From Musa acuminata AAA Group (taxonomy: Eukaryota; Streptophyta; Magnoliopsida; Zingiberales; Musaceae): a stretch of DNA of 64,000 nt. Position numbers and translations under genes: made by a program. The first letter of the stretch is position 1, and each line of letters begins with the position of its first letter. The notes under the pieces are model-generated. The model was not told the DNA's origin and searched no databases. It was given only the letters and a program-made list of their open reading frames with translations. This document shows, piece by piece, positions 1-15,000 of the stretch. The stretch covers positions 14,806,501-14,870,500 of the forward strand of contig NC_088327.1 in NCBI RefSeq assembly GCF_036884655.1, written 5' to 3'.

Positions 1-3000
1 ATTAACCAATCAACATCAATCTGTATTATCATGTATTTAATCAAAGGGATAAAACAATTAAAAATGTGTTGGATTGAGCTCAAATTCCAACTTCCCCTCT
101 TTAAATTCCCAGCAGGAGTTCTATGATTTTTCACCTTCTACACCAGTGGCAAGGAAAAGAGAAAAGAGAACGGAGATCAAGCATTCTGCGACAAGTCATT
201 CTTTGTTGGCTTGTTTTCTTTTACAGTAAAAGAAGTACCACAACAACAATATTAAAGTAGAAGTGTAAAAGAGAAAATATTAACAACAATATAAAATCTT
301 ATGCCAACACAAAGTACATCATGACACGGCAAAGATACCTGAAATAAGGTTTCAACTTGGCAACTAGAGCATTTAATTCATCATTAGAGAGCCCACTACC
401 AACTCGACAAAATGAAATAAATCTGCATATAAAGATTATATAAGCACAAACTACTATGGAATTAAGGGAAGATAAAAAATAGATGAAAGGCCACATTCTC
501 TCAGACTGCGATCAGTTACACAAAAATGTTTCCAAACCAGTATATGGGTTTTGCAAGGCATGCTGAGTATGCTTAAAAAAAGGAGATACAGAAAGGCCAA
601 AATAAAGGAAGTAGGATAAATTATCACAATAAGATATTTGAGTCACTCGCAATCCATTCTACATTATCACTACAGAACATCCATTAGAGAGAACAAAAGA
701 AAGAACAAAAGTAAACCCAAGAGCTTCCTAATATTTCAAGGACTCTAAAACATAAGCTAGACCATCCTTTAGAAAAAAAAAAAATGTTTATTTGCTTAAC
801 AAAAAGTTTCCCCTCTTCTGAGAAAAATTTCTAAGAAATTTGAGAAATATAGGAAACATGTTTACTACTTGAAAAGAGAAAGAGAGAAAATTATGTTGTC
901 TGAAAACCGGTATTGGGAACAGCCATTTCCTACAATAAATTTTGTGAATCCACCTATCTCTGATACTGGCATGGAACATAAATCACTTTCATGGAAAATA
1001 AATAATCATTTATAACAACAACATATATACATAATCAATGTGCCATGGTAAAACAATTTCAGCAACGTATAATATGCAGAATGACACTTGTTAGAAATGA
1101 ATGACTCATATATCTCTGCAAGAAGCATAACAGACCAAAAGTACAATGATCCATATAACAGCAACTAAAATTTTCAAAAAATAGATATCTCAAATAAGCT
1201 TATCTCATGTCTGGCATTCCAAACAAATGGTACACAGAAAATCATTTCTATTGCCCAGTGTCCTAATTCGAGCTTCAGAGGCATGCCCATGATCTACAAG
1301 ATATGCAATATCTAACAAAGCACCTACAAGCAAATGGGACTAAGTAGCTATCCCAATCAAGCAGTAAGATGTGACCTAACATAAAGGAATGATTAATAAT
1401 GAATCTCAAAAGATAGCAAAAGCATGACCAGTATTGATAACTAAATGGGTTTTTTTCTTTTTTTTGGACTAGCAGCATGATAATTTGTACAGGCTTTTAG
1501 TTGGCAAAAGAAGGAAAAAAATTGAAGTTTTTATTCACCGTTTTGGATAGCTAGTATGATCTGAAAGCTCCGCAAGACCTACTAGAAACTGAGATACCTG
1601 AAATGAATCATAGATAAAGATTTATCTCTATCAGCACTTATAAAAGAAGAGCTAGAAAGAAAGTTTATGGAATTCAGTATCCATCAAACCACATATCAAG
1701 AAGTAGTATGGACCACAGAAATGGAAACAAGAATATGCAGTAATGTGCACTTATCAGCATAAGGCATTTAACCAACACAAATACTGAAACTTCATATAGA
1801 AAGGTGTTGTGCAAAAATGCAACTACAAATGAACTCACCTCTCCTCCTCGACGTCCAGACCCAAAGTAACCACCTATTGCAAATAGCCTATTCAGTTTCA
1901 TATGGTTATGAAAACAGCTCTGAAATATAGTAAGGACTAGAAAAACAAACCAATAATAAGAACATCTAGGTCTGAACCGGCATGTATATAATCAGGTTTC
2001 AGCTTCAGCCATTTTCCACTCCGATCACCAGGTTCCCATTTGGACCCAAGGTCCTTCAGCACAATTCCCTCATCTCTGAGAAATATAAAGTCAAGGATAG
2101 ATATAAACAAGAAATATAAAAAATGTACAATAATTCATTCTGAAAGAACAAAAGTCAACTTTGCTTGAAAAGCCACTCAAAAGTTGACAGAACTTTGAAG
2201 GCAGCATCCAAATTATAATCATATATTATAATTCTACAAAATGTCCATTTTACAGATCTAGACATGTTAAACCTTAGACTTGACATTCCAAAACAGAGAA
2301 TTAAGATTCCTTAATTGTAGGATTCACACATAAACTGGTTGATTCACTTAGGTTTGAGTAGGCTATCTTACATAGTCCACTCAAACACCAGTTGCATTGG
2401 TGCACACCGATCTATATTTTATCAGTCCAATAAAGAACCAGCACTGCACCAAATGGATCGGGATCAATCCACATTCATTTTTTACCTTTTCTCAGTCACA
2501 TGAGTGATACAGGTCAGTATACCCTCCCGAAGTGACTGACAATGTGTCAAACTGGTATCAAACTAAAACCTTAAACCTTGACACAGACTAACAGAATTCC
2601 CGAAGTTTGACTTCCTCACATTAGTTCTTTTGGTGAAAAATTACCCAGCAAGCTTGCTAAATCAGATATAAAATAAGAGAAAAAAACCATTTATGTAACA
2701 TGTATATCTTTTCATACCAACCCATTTGAATTTATCAAAACAAGGCCTAAAGCAAAAGATTTTCTTCATAAAGGGTAGTACCTATCCAAATGAATAGTTA
2801 TTTCACTCGTTTTACTGTACCGATGCGTACCGTCCGATACAGGAGGTACATACAGGTCCGACAAGATACCGGTATTCGGACCATCCTCTATCGAGTGGTA
2901 CCAATCACTTGACCCGTATCAGGCGATACGGGGTCTGTGCCGGGCGGTAACGATCGAATACCGATCGATATGCTCGGATTTCGACCGTTACCGACCTATA

Positions 3001-6000
3001 CCAGTCAATAACGATCGGATTTTGATCGTTACTGATCAAGGGCTGAGATTGCCCTATTTCGAACAGTCAATTTGACCGTTTGAGACTTAGAAAAGGGTTT
3101 TTAAACTCTTTCCGCCCCCGTCTTTCAACTCATTTCACTCTCTTAATCTCCTAAACTCTCTCAAACTCTTTATCACTCACATTTCTCTCTTATTCTCACT
3201 TTTTCACTCTTTGAAATTCAACAAAGCTATGATTTATAAATTAGATCAAATTTAGGAGACTAATTTAGGAAGATTAAGATGTAGAACACTCTAATCAAGA
3301 GGTTCGTATTTTCTTTCTAGATTTTTATTGATTTATGAGATGATTAAGCCTATTCTATGTTATGTATGACTTAATGTCTAATATGTTGTTTGATACATTT
3401 TTTATAGTAGAATAGTGTTAATTAGGGAGTAATTAATTCTTTAATGTTGTGATTAGTGTGTTTAATATTGATTTTTCAAGTTAGACACTTAATAGATCAA
3501 ATCTTTATATTTCATGCATATTAAGGATTGGATCATATGTTTATGATGGTATAATACATTTAATTAGGTTTTAATTAAGTTTTTAATACTATGACTAATG
3601 GTTTTAATGATGATTTAATCGAAATTTGATCGGTATTAGGTCAATTTATATTATTTTGGCAAAAATATATGAAATTTATATTTAGTTCCAACTTAAAAAT
3701 CCTAATCTAACTTTTTTCTATTTTTCAGATATTTTTGGAGGTTTTATTTTATAATTTTGGGCGTACCTCGACGTACCATCAGCAGTGATTGCAAAAGGCG
3801 CTCGGGCGCTCGCCTAGGCGCTCGGGCGAGGCGAGGCGAGGCCCGAGCGCCTCGCTAATGTCCCAGGCGGCGCACTTCAAACAGGCGCCGCCTGGGCGCT
3901 CGCCCGAGCCCAGGCGCTGGGCGCTTCGGGCGAGCGCCTGGGTAAACCAAGGCGACCGAACCAGAATTTTAGGTCTGGTTCGGTCCTGGTTCGGTTATTA
4001 GTTGGTTCAATCGAACCAACTAAACCGATATAACCCCAACCCTAACCCTAACCCTAACCCTAACCCAACACTAACCTGCTGCCGCTGCCGCTCTCGATCC
4101 CGATCCCGATCCCGATCGCGGTCGCGATCTCGTCGCTCGCTGCCGCTGCTCGCCGGTGTCGCTGCTCGCGCCTCCCGCGAGCCCTCTTGCTGCTCGCGCC
4201 TCCCGCGAGCCCTCTCGCTGCTCGCGCCTCCTGCGAGCCCTTCCGCTGCTCGCGCCTCCCGCGAGCCCTCTCGCCTCTTGTGAGCCCTCCCGCGAGCCTT
4301 CCCGCTGCTCGCGCCTCCCTCGAGGCCTCCCGCTGCTCGCGCCTTCCTCTCCCTTTCCCTTTCCCGCTGCAGCTGCCGCCGCTCGCCGCTGCTGCCGCCG
4401 CCGCCGCTCGCCGTTGCTGCTGTCGCCGCTCGCCGCTGCTGCTGCTGCCGCCGCTCGCCGCTGCTGTTGCCGCCGCTCGCCGCTACTGCCGCCGCCGCTG
4501 CTGCTGCCGCTCGCCGCTGCTTCCTCCTTTCTTCATCAGGCTCAGTATACTCTTAATATTAAGTTTATTTGAATTTTAAAATGATTAATTTTTTGTTAAT
4601 AGATTAATAATATATTATTTTGATTTTAATGTTATTAATTTTTATTTATTTGAAATTATTGTTAGGTTTCAACATAAATGGCAAGTGCAGAAAGCAACTC
4701 AATAGAGTCTCCAATGGTATCAAAAAAAGATCCTGCGTGGAAGTATAATTATTTAAAGGATCCGAAAGATCCTAATGCAGTGACTTGCATATTCTGCGAT
4801 AAGACTACCAGAGGTGGTATTTTTCGTGCAAAACAACATCTAATAGGAAATTTCAAGAATGCAGCAGCTTGCAAAAAATGTCCACCTGAGGTAAAAGAAG
4901 AGTTGCTGAATTATATGAATGAAAAGAAGACACAAAAGAATGAATCTTATGGGAATTTACCAGAAGACAATGTTGAACATATCAGAGATGAAGAAGAAGA
5001 TTATTCTACGAGTATTAACCCAAGTGAAAAAAGAGTATACGACAAAAAGGGAAAAGAAGTTATGAGTACTAAAAAAGGTAGAAAAGGACCGATGGATCTA
5101 TATATGCTTCAAGGATCCCAGAAACAACAAGGGCAAGCAGGAGGCTCAAAATTGAGACAAACAAATATAAGTGATGCTTGTGATAAAGAAATAAGAGGAA
5201 GAACAACTCAGCACATTGCTCGCTTCTTCTATCAGGCTGGTCTTCCCCTTAGTACAACTCGTTTAGACAATTTTAAGGATATGATTGAAGCTATTGGAAG
5301 ATATGGTGCAGGATTAAAACCTCCAAGTTATTATGAGATGCGAGTTCCATTGCTGCAAAAAGAGTTGAATTATACAAATGACTTACTAAAGGGTCATAAA
5401 GAATCATGGGCAACACATGGTTGCTCTATTATGTCAGATGTTTGGACTGACAGGAGGCGCAGGAGTATAATTAATTTTATGGTTAATTGTTCTTTAGGGA
5501 CTATGTTTGTGAAGTCAATAGATGCTTCATCTTTTGTAAAATCTGGAGACAAGATATATGATTTACTTGACAACTTCGTGGAAGAAATTGGAGAACAAAA
5601 TATCGTTCAAATCATAACCGACAATGGAAGCAACTATGTTTTAGCTGGTAATATTCATCTTTTGATTTTGTTAATTATTTTATCTTTAATTAAGTGTGTT
5701 AAACTCTTAAGTCTTATCATTTTTGTTATCCTTTGTCTCAGGTAAATTGCTTGAATCAAAAAGACAACACTTGTATTGGACTCCATGTGCAGCACATTGT
5801 ATTGATTTAATGTTGGAAGATATTGGAAAGATCTTAGAAATCAAGAAAACCTTAGAAAGGACAATTTTTGTTGTTGGATTTCTTTATAATCACATTGGAG
5901 CTTTGAATATGATGAGAGAATTTACAGGGAATAAAGAATTAGTGAGACATGGTGTTACCCGATTTGCTACTTCATTCTTGACATTACAGAGCGTGCATCG

Positions 6001-9000
6001 TCAAAAACATACTCTGAGAAATTTGTTTACCTCTGAGAAATGGGCGACAAGCAAATGGGCAAAAGAAGCAAAAGGCAAGAGGGCTGCTGATATCATCTTA
6101 ATGCCATCCTTTTGGAATCATGTAGTTTATATATTAAAGGTAATGGGCCCTCTTGTTCGAGTCCTTCGATTGGTGGATAATGAAAATAAGCCTGCAATGG
6201 GATATATTTATGAGGCTATGGATAGAGCAAAGGAGACGATTAAAAGATCTTTTAATGAAAATGAAAAAAAATATGAGAAAATTTTTACAATCATTGACGA
6301 AAGATGGAATTGTCAACTTCATCGTCCCTTACATGCAGCAGGATATTATTTGAACCCTGAATTCTTTTATAAGATTAAATCTGATGGATTTGATGCAGAA
6401 GTTTTGGGTGGGTTATATCAGTGTGTTGCAAGATTAGTTCCCAGCATTGAGGTTCAAGATAAGATTATTCATGAATTATCTTTATATAAAAATGCTGAAG
6501 GTCTTTTTGGAATTCCAATTGCCGTTCGATCCAGGACAACTACCTCTCTAGGTATTAATAATTTAATATAATTAATTTCATATATATTATGTTACTATGT
6601 TATTGCTAATAATAACATAAATTTTGCAGCTGAATGGTGGAGTCTATTTGGAAATTCCACCCCGAACTTACAGAAATTTGCTGTCAAAGTACTTGGTTTG
6701 ACATGTAGTGCTTCGGGTTGTGAGCGAAACTGGAGTGTCTTTGAGCATGTAAGTATTACTAAATATTTTTATTTTAATTAATTTATTTATTTAGATATAT
6801 GTATTAATATATTTTTAAATTATATGACATGACAGATTCACTCGAAGAGAAGAAATCGGTTAGAACATCAACGATTGCACGATCTTGTTTACATAAAGTA
6901 TAATCAAGCTTTGAAGACTCGTCATGATTTGAAAAATAGATTTGATTCAATCTCATTGCAAGATATTGATGATTCAAATGGGTGGTTAGTAGGAAAAATG
7001 GGTGCTAACTTGCAAGATGCTGAAGACGAGCTTGTATTTGAAGATGATAGATTGACGTGGGGAGATGTGGCAAGAGCTTCAGGTGCTGGAGAATTACAAA
7101 CATATACAAGACAGATGTCAAAGAGAAAAATGAGTGCAAAAGCATCAAGCTCGGCTCCTGCTATTGTTGAAGACATAGAGAATGAAACATATCTTGATGA
7201 AGAGGAAGGAATCGAAGAAGAAGAGGAAGAAGACGAATTCAATGAAGATGATTTGTGTGAAAATGACGATAATATTGATTATGATGAATGACTTTGATGT
7301 AAAATGTTAATGTTTTGAATTTTGAAACTTTTTGTTAATGTGACATTGTGATTTTGTATCTTAGATTTTCTTAATTTAATAGCATATTTTTATTTAAAAT
7401 TTTAAATAATTATATTTATTAATTATATTATATATTTTTATATTTTAGCGCCTCGCTTCGCTCGGGCGAGCGCCTAGCGCCTCGGGCGTTTTTGGACCTT
7501 GGCGCCTTTTGGCGCCTAGCGCTTTTTAAATCACTGACCATCAGTACGCCTCGGTACGTACCATACCGATTAAAGATCATTATAGACGAGAGAAAAGGAC
7601 CATCTCAAATTTTGTTATTGGAATAAAGATATGATATACAAATCTAACAAAATAAGTAATTACAAGTCCAGATCTAGTTAAGTTCTTATGCTTTAAGCTT
7701 AAGATTGACAAAAAGGTATGTCATGCCTTGAATCATCCACTATATCTCTAGATGAGAAAGAACAAATTCAAAAAAGAAAGAACTATGAAATGCTAAACAC
7801 CGGATCCAATTAACAATCATTCAAAAATGAGGCCAATTTAACTACATAAGGCTCTTATGACCTGTTCTCAATGGTGTCTTTGAAAAACCTCTCCACATCT
7901 TCCACATTGTAAGCAACAGTAGACCAGAAAGGTTGACCTATAAAGTCAACAAATTGAAAATATCATAATAAACACAACTTAAATTGGAGCGGTAGCATGA
8001 ATATATAATAAACAATATTGCAGAAAAAAGGACAGCCCATTGTGCAATTTCCCCACCAACTAATAATTATCTCATCCCCTAAAAAGAGCAACCTTAGTGG
8101 AGTGTCAATGATAACCCTCTATAAAACAAAATTGCATTACATTCAAACTAACGCGCAAGTGCATCCAATATATAGCTATGATAAACAAAATAGTGCATAC
8201 AGTTGATGCCACTAAATGACTATATCGCACATAGCCATCTTACCACTGATGCGTGAACCGGTACGCAGACGGTTCACACAGACTGCCCCCATTTCAGGCA
8301 GTCCAGTCCAGACCATTAAAAAAAATTAAAAACATACATTAGGGCTCACATTCATAAACCCTCTTCACCCCAAACATGAACCCTTTTCATTCTCCTCATG
8401 CAGCTGCCCGTCGCTGCCCGCCTCTCGCAGGCCACTTCCTCTTTCTCTTCTTCTTCCTCCTCCCTCCTCTTCCTCCACCGCAGCCTCTCCTTCCTCTTCC
8501 TCCACTACCACCTCTTCATCCTTTCTCTTCCTCATGCTTCCTCCGCTCCTTCCTCTTCCCTTCCTCCATCTTCCTCTTCCTCCACTGCACCAAACAGAGA
8601 AGTCAAAAAAATAAAAAAATAAAAACAATGTCTTTGAGCTAGCATAAGCTCCTGACTAAATTTTACATTTCTTTAATACCAGCAATCTGAGAAGCAAAAT
8701 CAAATGGAAACACTTGGAGTGTATAGAAGTTATTTGGAGATTTCAATGAGTTTAAATTTTAATCAATCAACACAGCTAGAACATTAAGGAGGTGAACATG
8801 GCACATGATTTATACTATTTGAATTTAGAATTTAAACTAAACAAAGTTATCCTATATGCAGGAAGCATATCCCAGAACAAATAGGAACAATAGTCTCAGT
8901 TTATTCGACATTCAGATACTGGGGAATCACTTGCAACAAACGCTTGTTAACCCACTCCTAAATTTTTCGGTCTTAGCAAGGAATACACTTGGGTGAATCA

Positions 9001-12000
9001 AAATCCAAATTAGCTCTGTAACTATCAAAAAGCAAGATACTCTTTTAGAAACTACTAAAAACAAAATCTTGTGCTACCTCTATTACAAGCTAATAAATAG
9101 CAAGATGCTCTAAAAAATAACATGACCAGACAAGGTTTATGATCATGGTCCAGTGTCAATATCAGTCAGCAGCAAGACCAGTAAGATTCCAGTACATTCT
9201 GATGTATCAGCACTTAGGACATGTCAGTTACCAGATCAAAGAGAAAGAGTAATGGAGAGAAGAGGACAAAGACGAAGGCAGAAAATGAAGCGGAGAAGGT
9301 GGAGAAAAGACGGACTTGACACGAGGAAACTAGAACCTAGATGATGGACATGATGCTGAGGGATGGAGGAGACTATGACAGCAACGCAACCAAGAAGAGG
9401 AGGCGGTGGCAATGGCAAATTATGGGAAAAAATATGAGTGAGAGAATGTGTGCAGAGAATGTGTGCAGGAGAGAATGCATGAAAGAATGAGAGAGCTTGA
9501 GAACCAAAGAATAGAAAAAAAATGGCATGGTCCCTCACGGTTGTTAAAAAAAAATTAAAAAAATTTCTGCCAGGAAGCCTGTTGGGCAAAATCACTAATT
9601 CCTCACCCCAGTTGGCAACTGGACTAGTAAACACTAACCAATACCGGCCAATAGAAACAGTGTTTGATACCTTGCTGTTACACATGCTATACAGTGGATA
9701 TCTTTAGTAATGTACATCAACTATTTAACTGTCATGTTCCATTTTCTCATTGTTTTGTCGTATGCCTATCAAGGGTAACCAAAATGGCAAATACCAATAC
9801 AGAAGTTATTACATATACTGCCGGTGCTTAACAGCAGAATGCTGTTGCGGATCACTGTGCAACCCATGCAGAATTATACAAGTTATTATTGACCTGCACC
9901 ATGCTAGTTATGCTCAACACGATCATCTAAGTCTCGATGACTACATACACCTGGAACATGCTTGGTAGCCGGTCAACCTTCCTTTGATCTAGACCTTCAG
10001 AATCTGTCTAATCCATAATATGTTCCCTTGTATTAAGAGAGTGAGGAGGTTGAAGAAATGCATAATCAAAAACCCGCTCTGGTTGATGATTACACATCAA
10101 GATCATGTGCATGTCTAACTGATTTTCTTATTTTTGTAATACTTGCAGATGATAAACAAAGAATCAACAGACCCTGAAAACAATGGCTGATACTCCCATT
10201 GGTGCATATGTCAGTTTGTATATATTGTTTATTGTCTCCAAATTAGCAAACTAGATATTGGAAACTCAGTTAAGCATGTCCACAGGTACAGTAAGTACAA
10301 AATCTAATGAACAATCTACATATTGGAGCACTGCATGCCCCCATTCCAACAATCATGTGGGTCAAGACCCCAAAAATGAATACTCAAAACTTGCCCTGGA
10401 GTGGGTAACAACTCATATAAATCAAAACCTTACCCACATCCGACACAGATACATTTCCTGTAAAATTTCAGACTGGCATGGCAGGAATTTTGTACCACTT
10501 TCATGTCAACTTTTACAACTATGTTCAATTATTACACTAAGACCTTGGTAGTCAACAATTATCTCTAGTGTTGCTTAAATTGACGACACAAGGAATTTAT
10601 GAAAATTCTTCAAAATGTCAAGCTTAGTTGACGGTTCTCAAACAGATAGCAGACTTAAATGCTTGGAGGTGTTTCCACTTATTTTATAGAAAATAAGACT
10701 AATGTATTAAGCCAAAGATATGAAGCTAGTTATTGATAGTTCTAAAGCTTTAGAGAACAGAAAATATCATCATAAATATAAATTTAAAATATTGTTGACC
10801 AATTATGACATTAGCTATGTTAAAAGAGCAAAAAATAGCAGAGATGATAATCTACAGTTATTACCATTTACTAATTAAAAGAGATAAATCTTAAAAAGAT
10901 CCACGTAGCCAACCACCAGTAATTAGCACACAACAGATTATTGTTAATTGGTTATTATATCTTGAAATACTCTAGATACTGAGAGAATGCACTAAAAGAT
11001 ACAACATGGTTTCCATCAAACTGAGACTGTAGAAAATAAAAGAAAGATGTCAAATCGAACGAATGATCCTTCAGCATAAGTGTTCCGAATGATATGGTCC
11101 AAGCTGTTCAAAATCCATTTTAAGAACATAAGTTGCACGGCTGTAACTATTGAAGTGGAAGAAAACTACAAAGCCTTGGCCAATGATCAAGGGGGCAAGC
11201 AAACAGCATTCCATATAAAGCAAGAAAAGATGTCATGATCAATGGATTTCCAAATTACTGGTTTATTTACATGTTCTAAAGTTTTTATAACCATCATCTT
11301 TTCTGGAAGATTATTCAAATGAAGCTCATTTCAAAATACTTTGTTTTCAAGCATTCAATCTTAGACCATGAGTCAAGCATTTCCTATAATGAGGAAGTCT
11401 ATTGCACACATATTTCCTTTTCTGAAGCATCATTGAAAAATGATTTGTAGAGAAAAATGTTAATAGTATAAAAGATGAAATGGATAAGTCACCCGGCGGA
11501 CGATGATCGTTAATGCCTCCATCAGGAACCAATATTTCTAGACGTCCCTTCACGGGTTTTACAACTTTTTGCAGGAGACTGTGTCGCTCCGTCAGACTTT
11601 GATGAATCACACTAGTGTCTCCGACATAGAGAATATCAAAAGCAATATCTACAATGGTTAAGTTTTAGAAATAACAATTACACAATAAAAATTAAACCAA
11701 AGCCAATTAAAAGCCAGGAACTTATATTTAACAACTTAGAAATTCTCAGAAGAAATAACAAAAATCCACCAGGCAAAAACTGAAGCAAATAACAAGGTTT
11801 GCAGAAGTGTCCATGCTTTCTAATATATATCAACCATGATAGACATAATAAAAACCAACTTTCAAATTAGCAAATATGTATCAACCATGACAAACTTCCA
11901 AATGGCTATCTCTGCATAAATGGGTTCTGAAATCACGCAATCAGTCCTCGTGGAACAATGTTTATAATGTTCAGGAAAAATACCATAAACTTGAAATCAA

Positions 12001-15000
12001 TCCTCATGCTACTTGGATTATGCAATTTAGAAGCTACATTTTTCACCAGTGTAGAACTTCCAATCATCAAAAATGGAACCAACTTCTGGAATCCAGAAAA
12101 ATAATGGATACAGCACAACTGCATGTAGAATAAGAGAAATCAATTGGCACAAAATACTACACAGCGGACAAATACTATAGAAAACACAATCCTCATTTCT
12201 TAACCTGGCGATTGCTCTCCAATCCTTCCTTTGCTGCCTTTGCTGCAATAAAAAAGGTATTAATAGAAATGCCAACAAACAGAAAGAGACATGCAACAAT
12301 GTGCAATAACTGCATGAAGCTATTGAAAGACCTATCTCTTGATTTGAACCAAATTCTGCAAAATGTTGAGCAGCCATATCCCAAACCAGCATTTCACCAT
12401 CCAATATACACCTAAATAGCATCAACACCAAATATAATACTGTTAAAATACCTTATTGTTAACCTCATGCAGAGCATCTGCAAACAAAATATGTAACAGT
12501 TTGTATATTGACATACCAAAAGACAGAAACAAATAATAAGTTGTTATTCATAATCTGATTTTTGTTATTCATAATCTGCACATAGAAAATGAATGCAGAA
12601 CTCTTAGCATTTTAAGGAGAAAAAAAAACACAATAATTACCTCTGAACCAGTATGTTCTGTACAATAACATTCGACATGCCATGTGCATACTCAGGGTGT
12701 TCGAGGAAGTTCCTGACTCAAGGAAGACAAAGGTCATAAGCAATAGAGATCCTTAGTGTTCTTGATTAACTGTAACAAAATTGATGAGAGAGAAAACAAG
12801 TACGCTAATTAGACACACAAGGCAATGGAACAAGATACAACATAATAGACCAATTACTACACATTTTTGCACCAGAATTGGTATGTGTCAGAACAAACAA
12901 CATTCAATAATCAAATATATTCAACCAGGCAGCAAGAAGTTACACAATTTTTTAAAGATCTGAGAGCACTACCTTGAAAAAAAGTGTATTTCCTCTCCAT
13001 TTTTGTGGATTTGAATGCGGTCACCATCAAATTTACACTCGACAACAACATGCTTCCCATGAAGCTAGACAAACAAATAAAAAGGTAATCATTAGAGTGG
13101 ACTACAGATACATATCAAACGACAGAAGTGTGTTCATGATCAGGAAAAAAAAGCATCAGCACAAAGTGATTAGCTTCATGCTAAAAGATCAATAACTACA
13201 TAGAAGCTAAAAGGTGAAGAAGACTAAGTATGAGATGAGATCAAAGCAAGTCTCAGAGATGACACTTCTACAGATCCTGCATACAATAAATTCAAGGATG
13301 TGGTATAGTGTTTAAATTCCATAACAAATGTTGCAAATAATAGTAAACTGTGAATAAGTTGCACTAAGAACCATTCATGTATAGTTAATCAAAGAAAATG
13401 AGTCTAACTAAGTCAAATATTTTACTAATAAATTTTGAAACCTTATAACAATCTTCATACATAAGAAAAGGAAGCTTACAGTTGTCCTATTAGAATAAGA
13501 AATAGACAGTTTTAAATTCACTCGTTTTCAACTACAGGCTTAGAAAAATGAAAATATACACAAAAGTATATACGCGAGTCATGCAAAAATAGAATTAAAC
13601 GAGGGTCACAGCATGCATATGAAGACTTGAAGAGGCAAGGACATGGCACAACATAAACATTCTCCAACATATCGTAAACACACAAGCTGGAAACCATGCA
13701 GAGAAGGCATGTTGGTTATCAAGGAAAAACATGTATTGACTAGAAAATTGTTTGTTTACAATCACCGCCGCCACCATAATCTTTTATCCATCCACATGGT
13801 CGCCTAGCGAGCATCAGACAATCCAAAAAGTACCATGGAAGATTTAACAAATTTGACAACCATCTCCCAGGCTAAATATCAAGGCAAACAAAGATAAAGA
13901 CAGACTAGCCAAAATCCTAAAGAAGTATATTTGCACACAGAAAGCTTCCCTCACTGGTTGCAGCTTAAGTTCAATAATCAAGGATCAAAAAATTTAGATC
14001 AATTGTATCTTTTGGTAAATATACATGGAAAATGGAAAATCATATGATCTACAGACGAAATAATTCCATCTCGAAACTAGACGAAATAATTCCATCTCGA
14101 AACCAGAAAAAGGCAAAAGGACAACAGAACAAACCGTTAATAATAACATGATCATTAATTTGAATCCAGTAAGACACAATGTCATCACCTTAACATACCA
14201 ATATGGCTGCAATGGCATGGAAACTTTACGAACCTCAGGAGAAAGACAAGGCATTATAAAATAATGCAAGATAGAAACCAACAAGCACCACAATGATAGA
14301 ATTCAGATAAAGGATCAAGGAAATAGAACAGAATACTTAATATGCATATACAAAAGCAGTGAGGAGGATCTCACGATCTGAGAATAACATAGGACCTAAT
14401 TATAAAGGAGCAAATTATATAATCTCAGCACCAACCACATTTTTCCTCAGCTGGATAGAGCTTGCACATCAGAGAAACTGCTTCTCCTGATTTCGTTCTT
14501 TGATGTAATTATATCAGTTATAGCTACATAAGGAAAGAAACTCAACTGGAGACCTAGGAACATTTCCTGTTATAAGTAACATCTTGTATCAAAAAAATTC
14601 ATTATTGTAACTGTACTTAATTGAACCTTCCTGTCTTGTATTATGTGTAAATACTAAATAGGAATTAACACGCATCACCACTTCTTTTCTTTGCCATTTT
14701 TTTGTTTGTTGTTGTGCATGTGTGTGTGTGTCTTCCTTAAGGGGCACCTGGATCCTGTACATAAAGAAACAAAAAATCCTGCAAATACAACAAAAACTGT
14801 CCACCAAAAGATGCGTTGGACAAGGAAACTTGCACCCGAACATCTGAATAGTAGCATGCATCATCAAACAAACTGATGAACTGGATATGAAATTATCAGT
14901 ACAGAAAATGGCAAGAAACGGGAGAGATTATAGCATCTTTTGCAAGGCTAAGGCAAAAGAGTACCTTCTTCCAGGCAGTTGTTGCATCACCGACTCTCAT

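Larger units (their letters stand above)
3783..7536 (+). mobile_element. Complete hAT DNA transposon, 3754 bp, potentially autonomous
   Basis: The element starts with CAGTGATT (3783-3790) and ends with AATCACTG (7529-7536), perfect 8-bp inverted termini. Imperfect GCGCT/AGGCGC-rich inverted sequence extends inward. It is flanked by the perfect 8-bp duplication ACCATCAG (3775-3782 and 7537-7544), the length typical of hAT elements. It carries a four-exon transposase gene with no stop or frameshift. It lies in LIG4 intron 12, in the opposite orientation to LIG4, inside a GTACC-rich repeat. The intact duplication, termini and reading frame suggest a fairly recent insertion. Confidence 0.93.

Noticed and set aside
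4035..4067. CCCTAA units as an interstitial telomere
   Set aside because: Only about four units, inside a transposon and not the usual plant telomere unit.
4002..4579. Overlapping Ser/Arg/Ala-rich open frames at the hAT left end
   Set aside because: Open in several frames because of GC-rich short repeats; no domain and no link to the transposase frame.
6922..7242. Ser-rich minus-strand frame
   Set aside because: Shadow of the acidic tail of the hAT transposase.
8365..8642. Glu/Arg- or Ser/Pro-rich frames on both strands
   Set aside because: Simple TTCCTC pyrimidine tract in a LIG4 intron.
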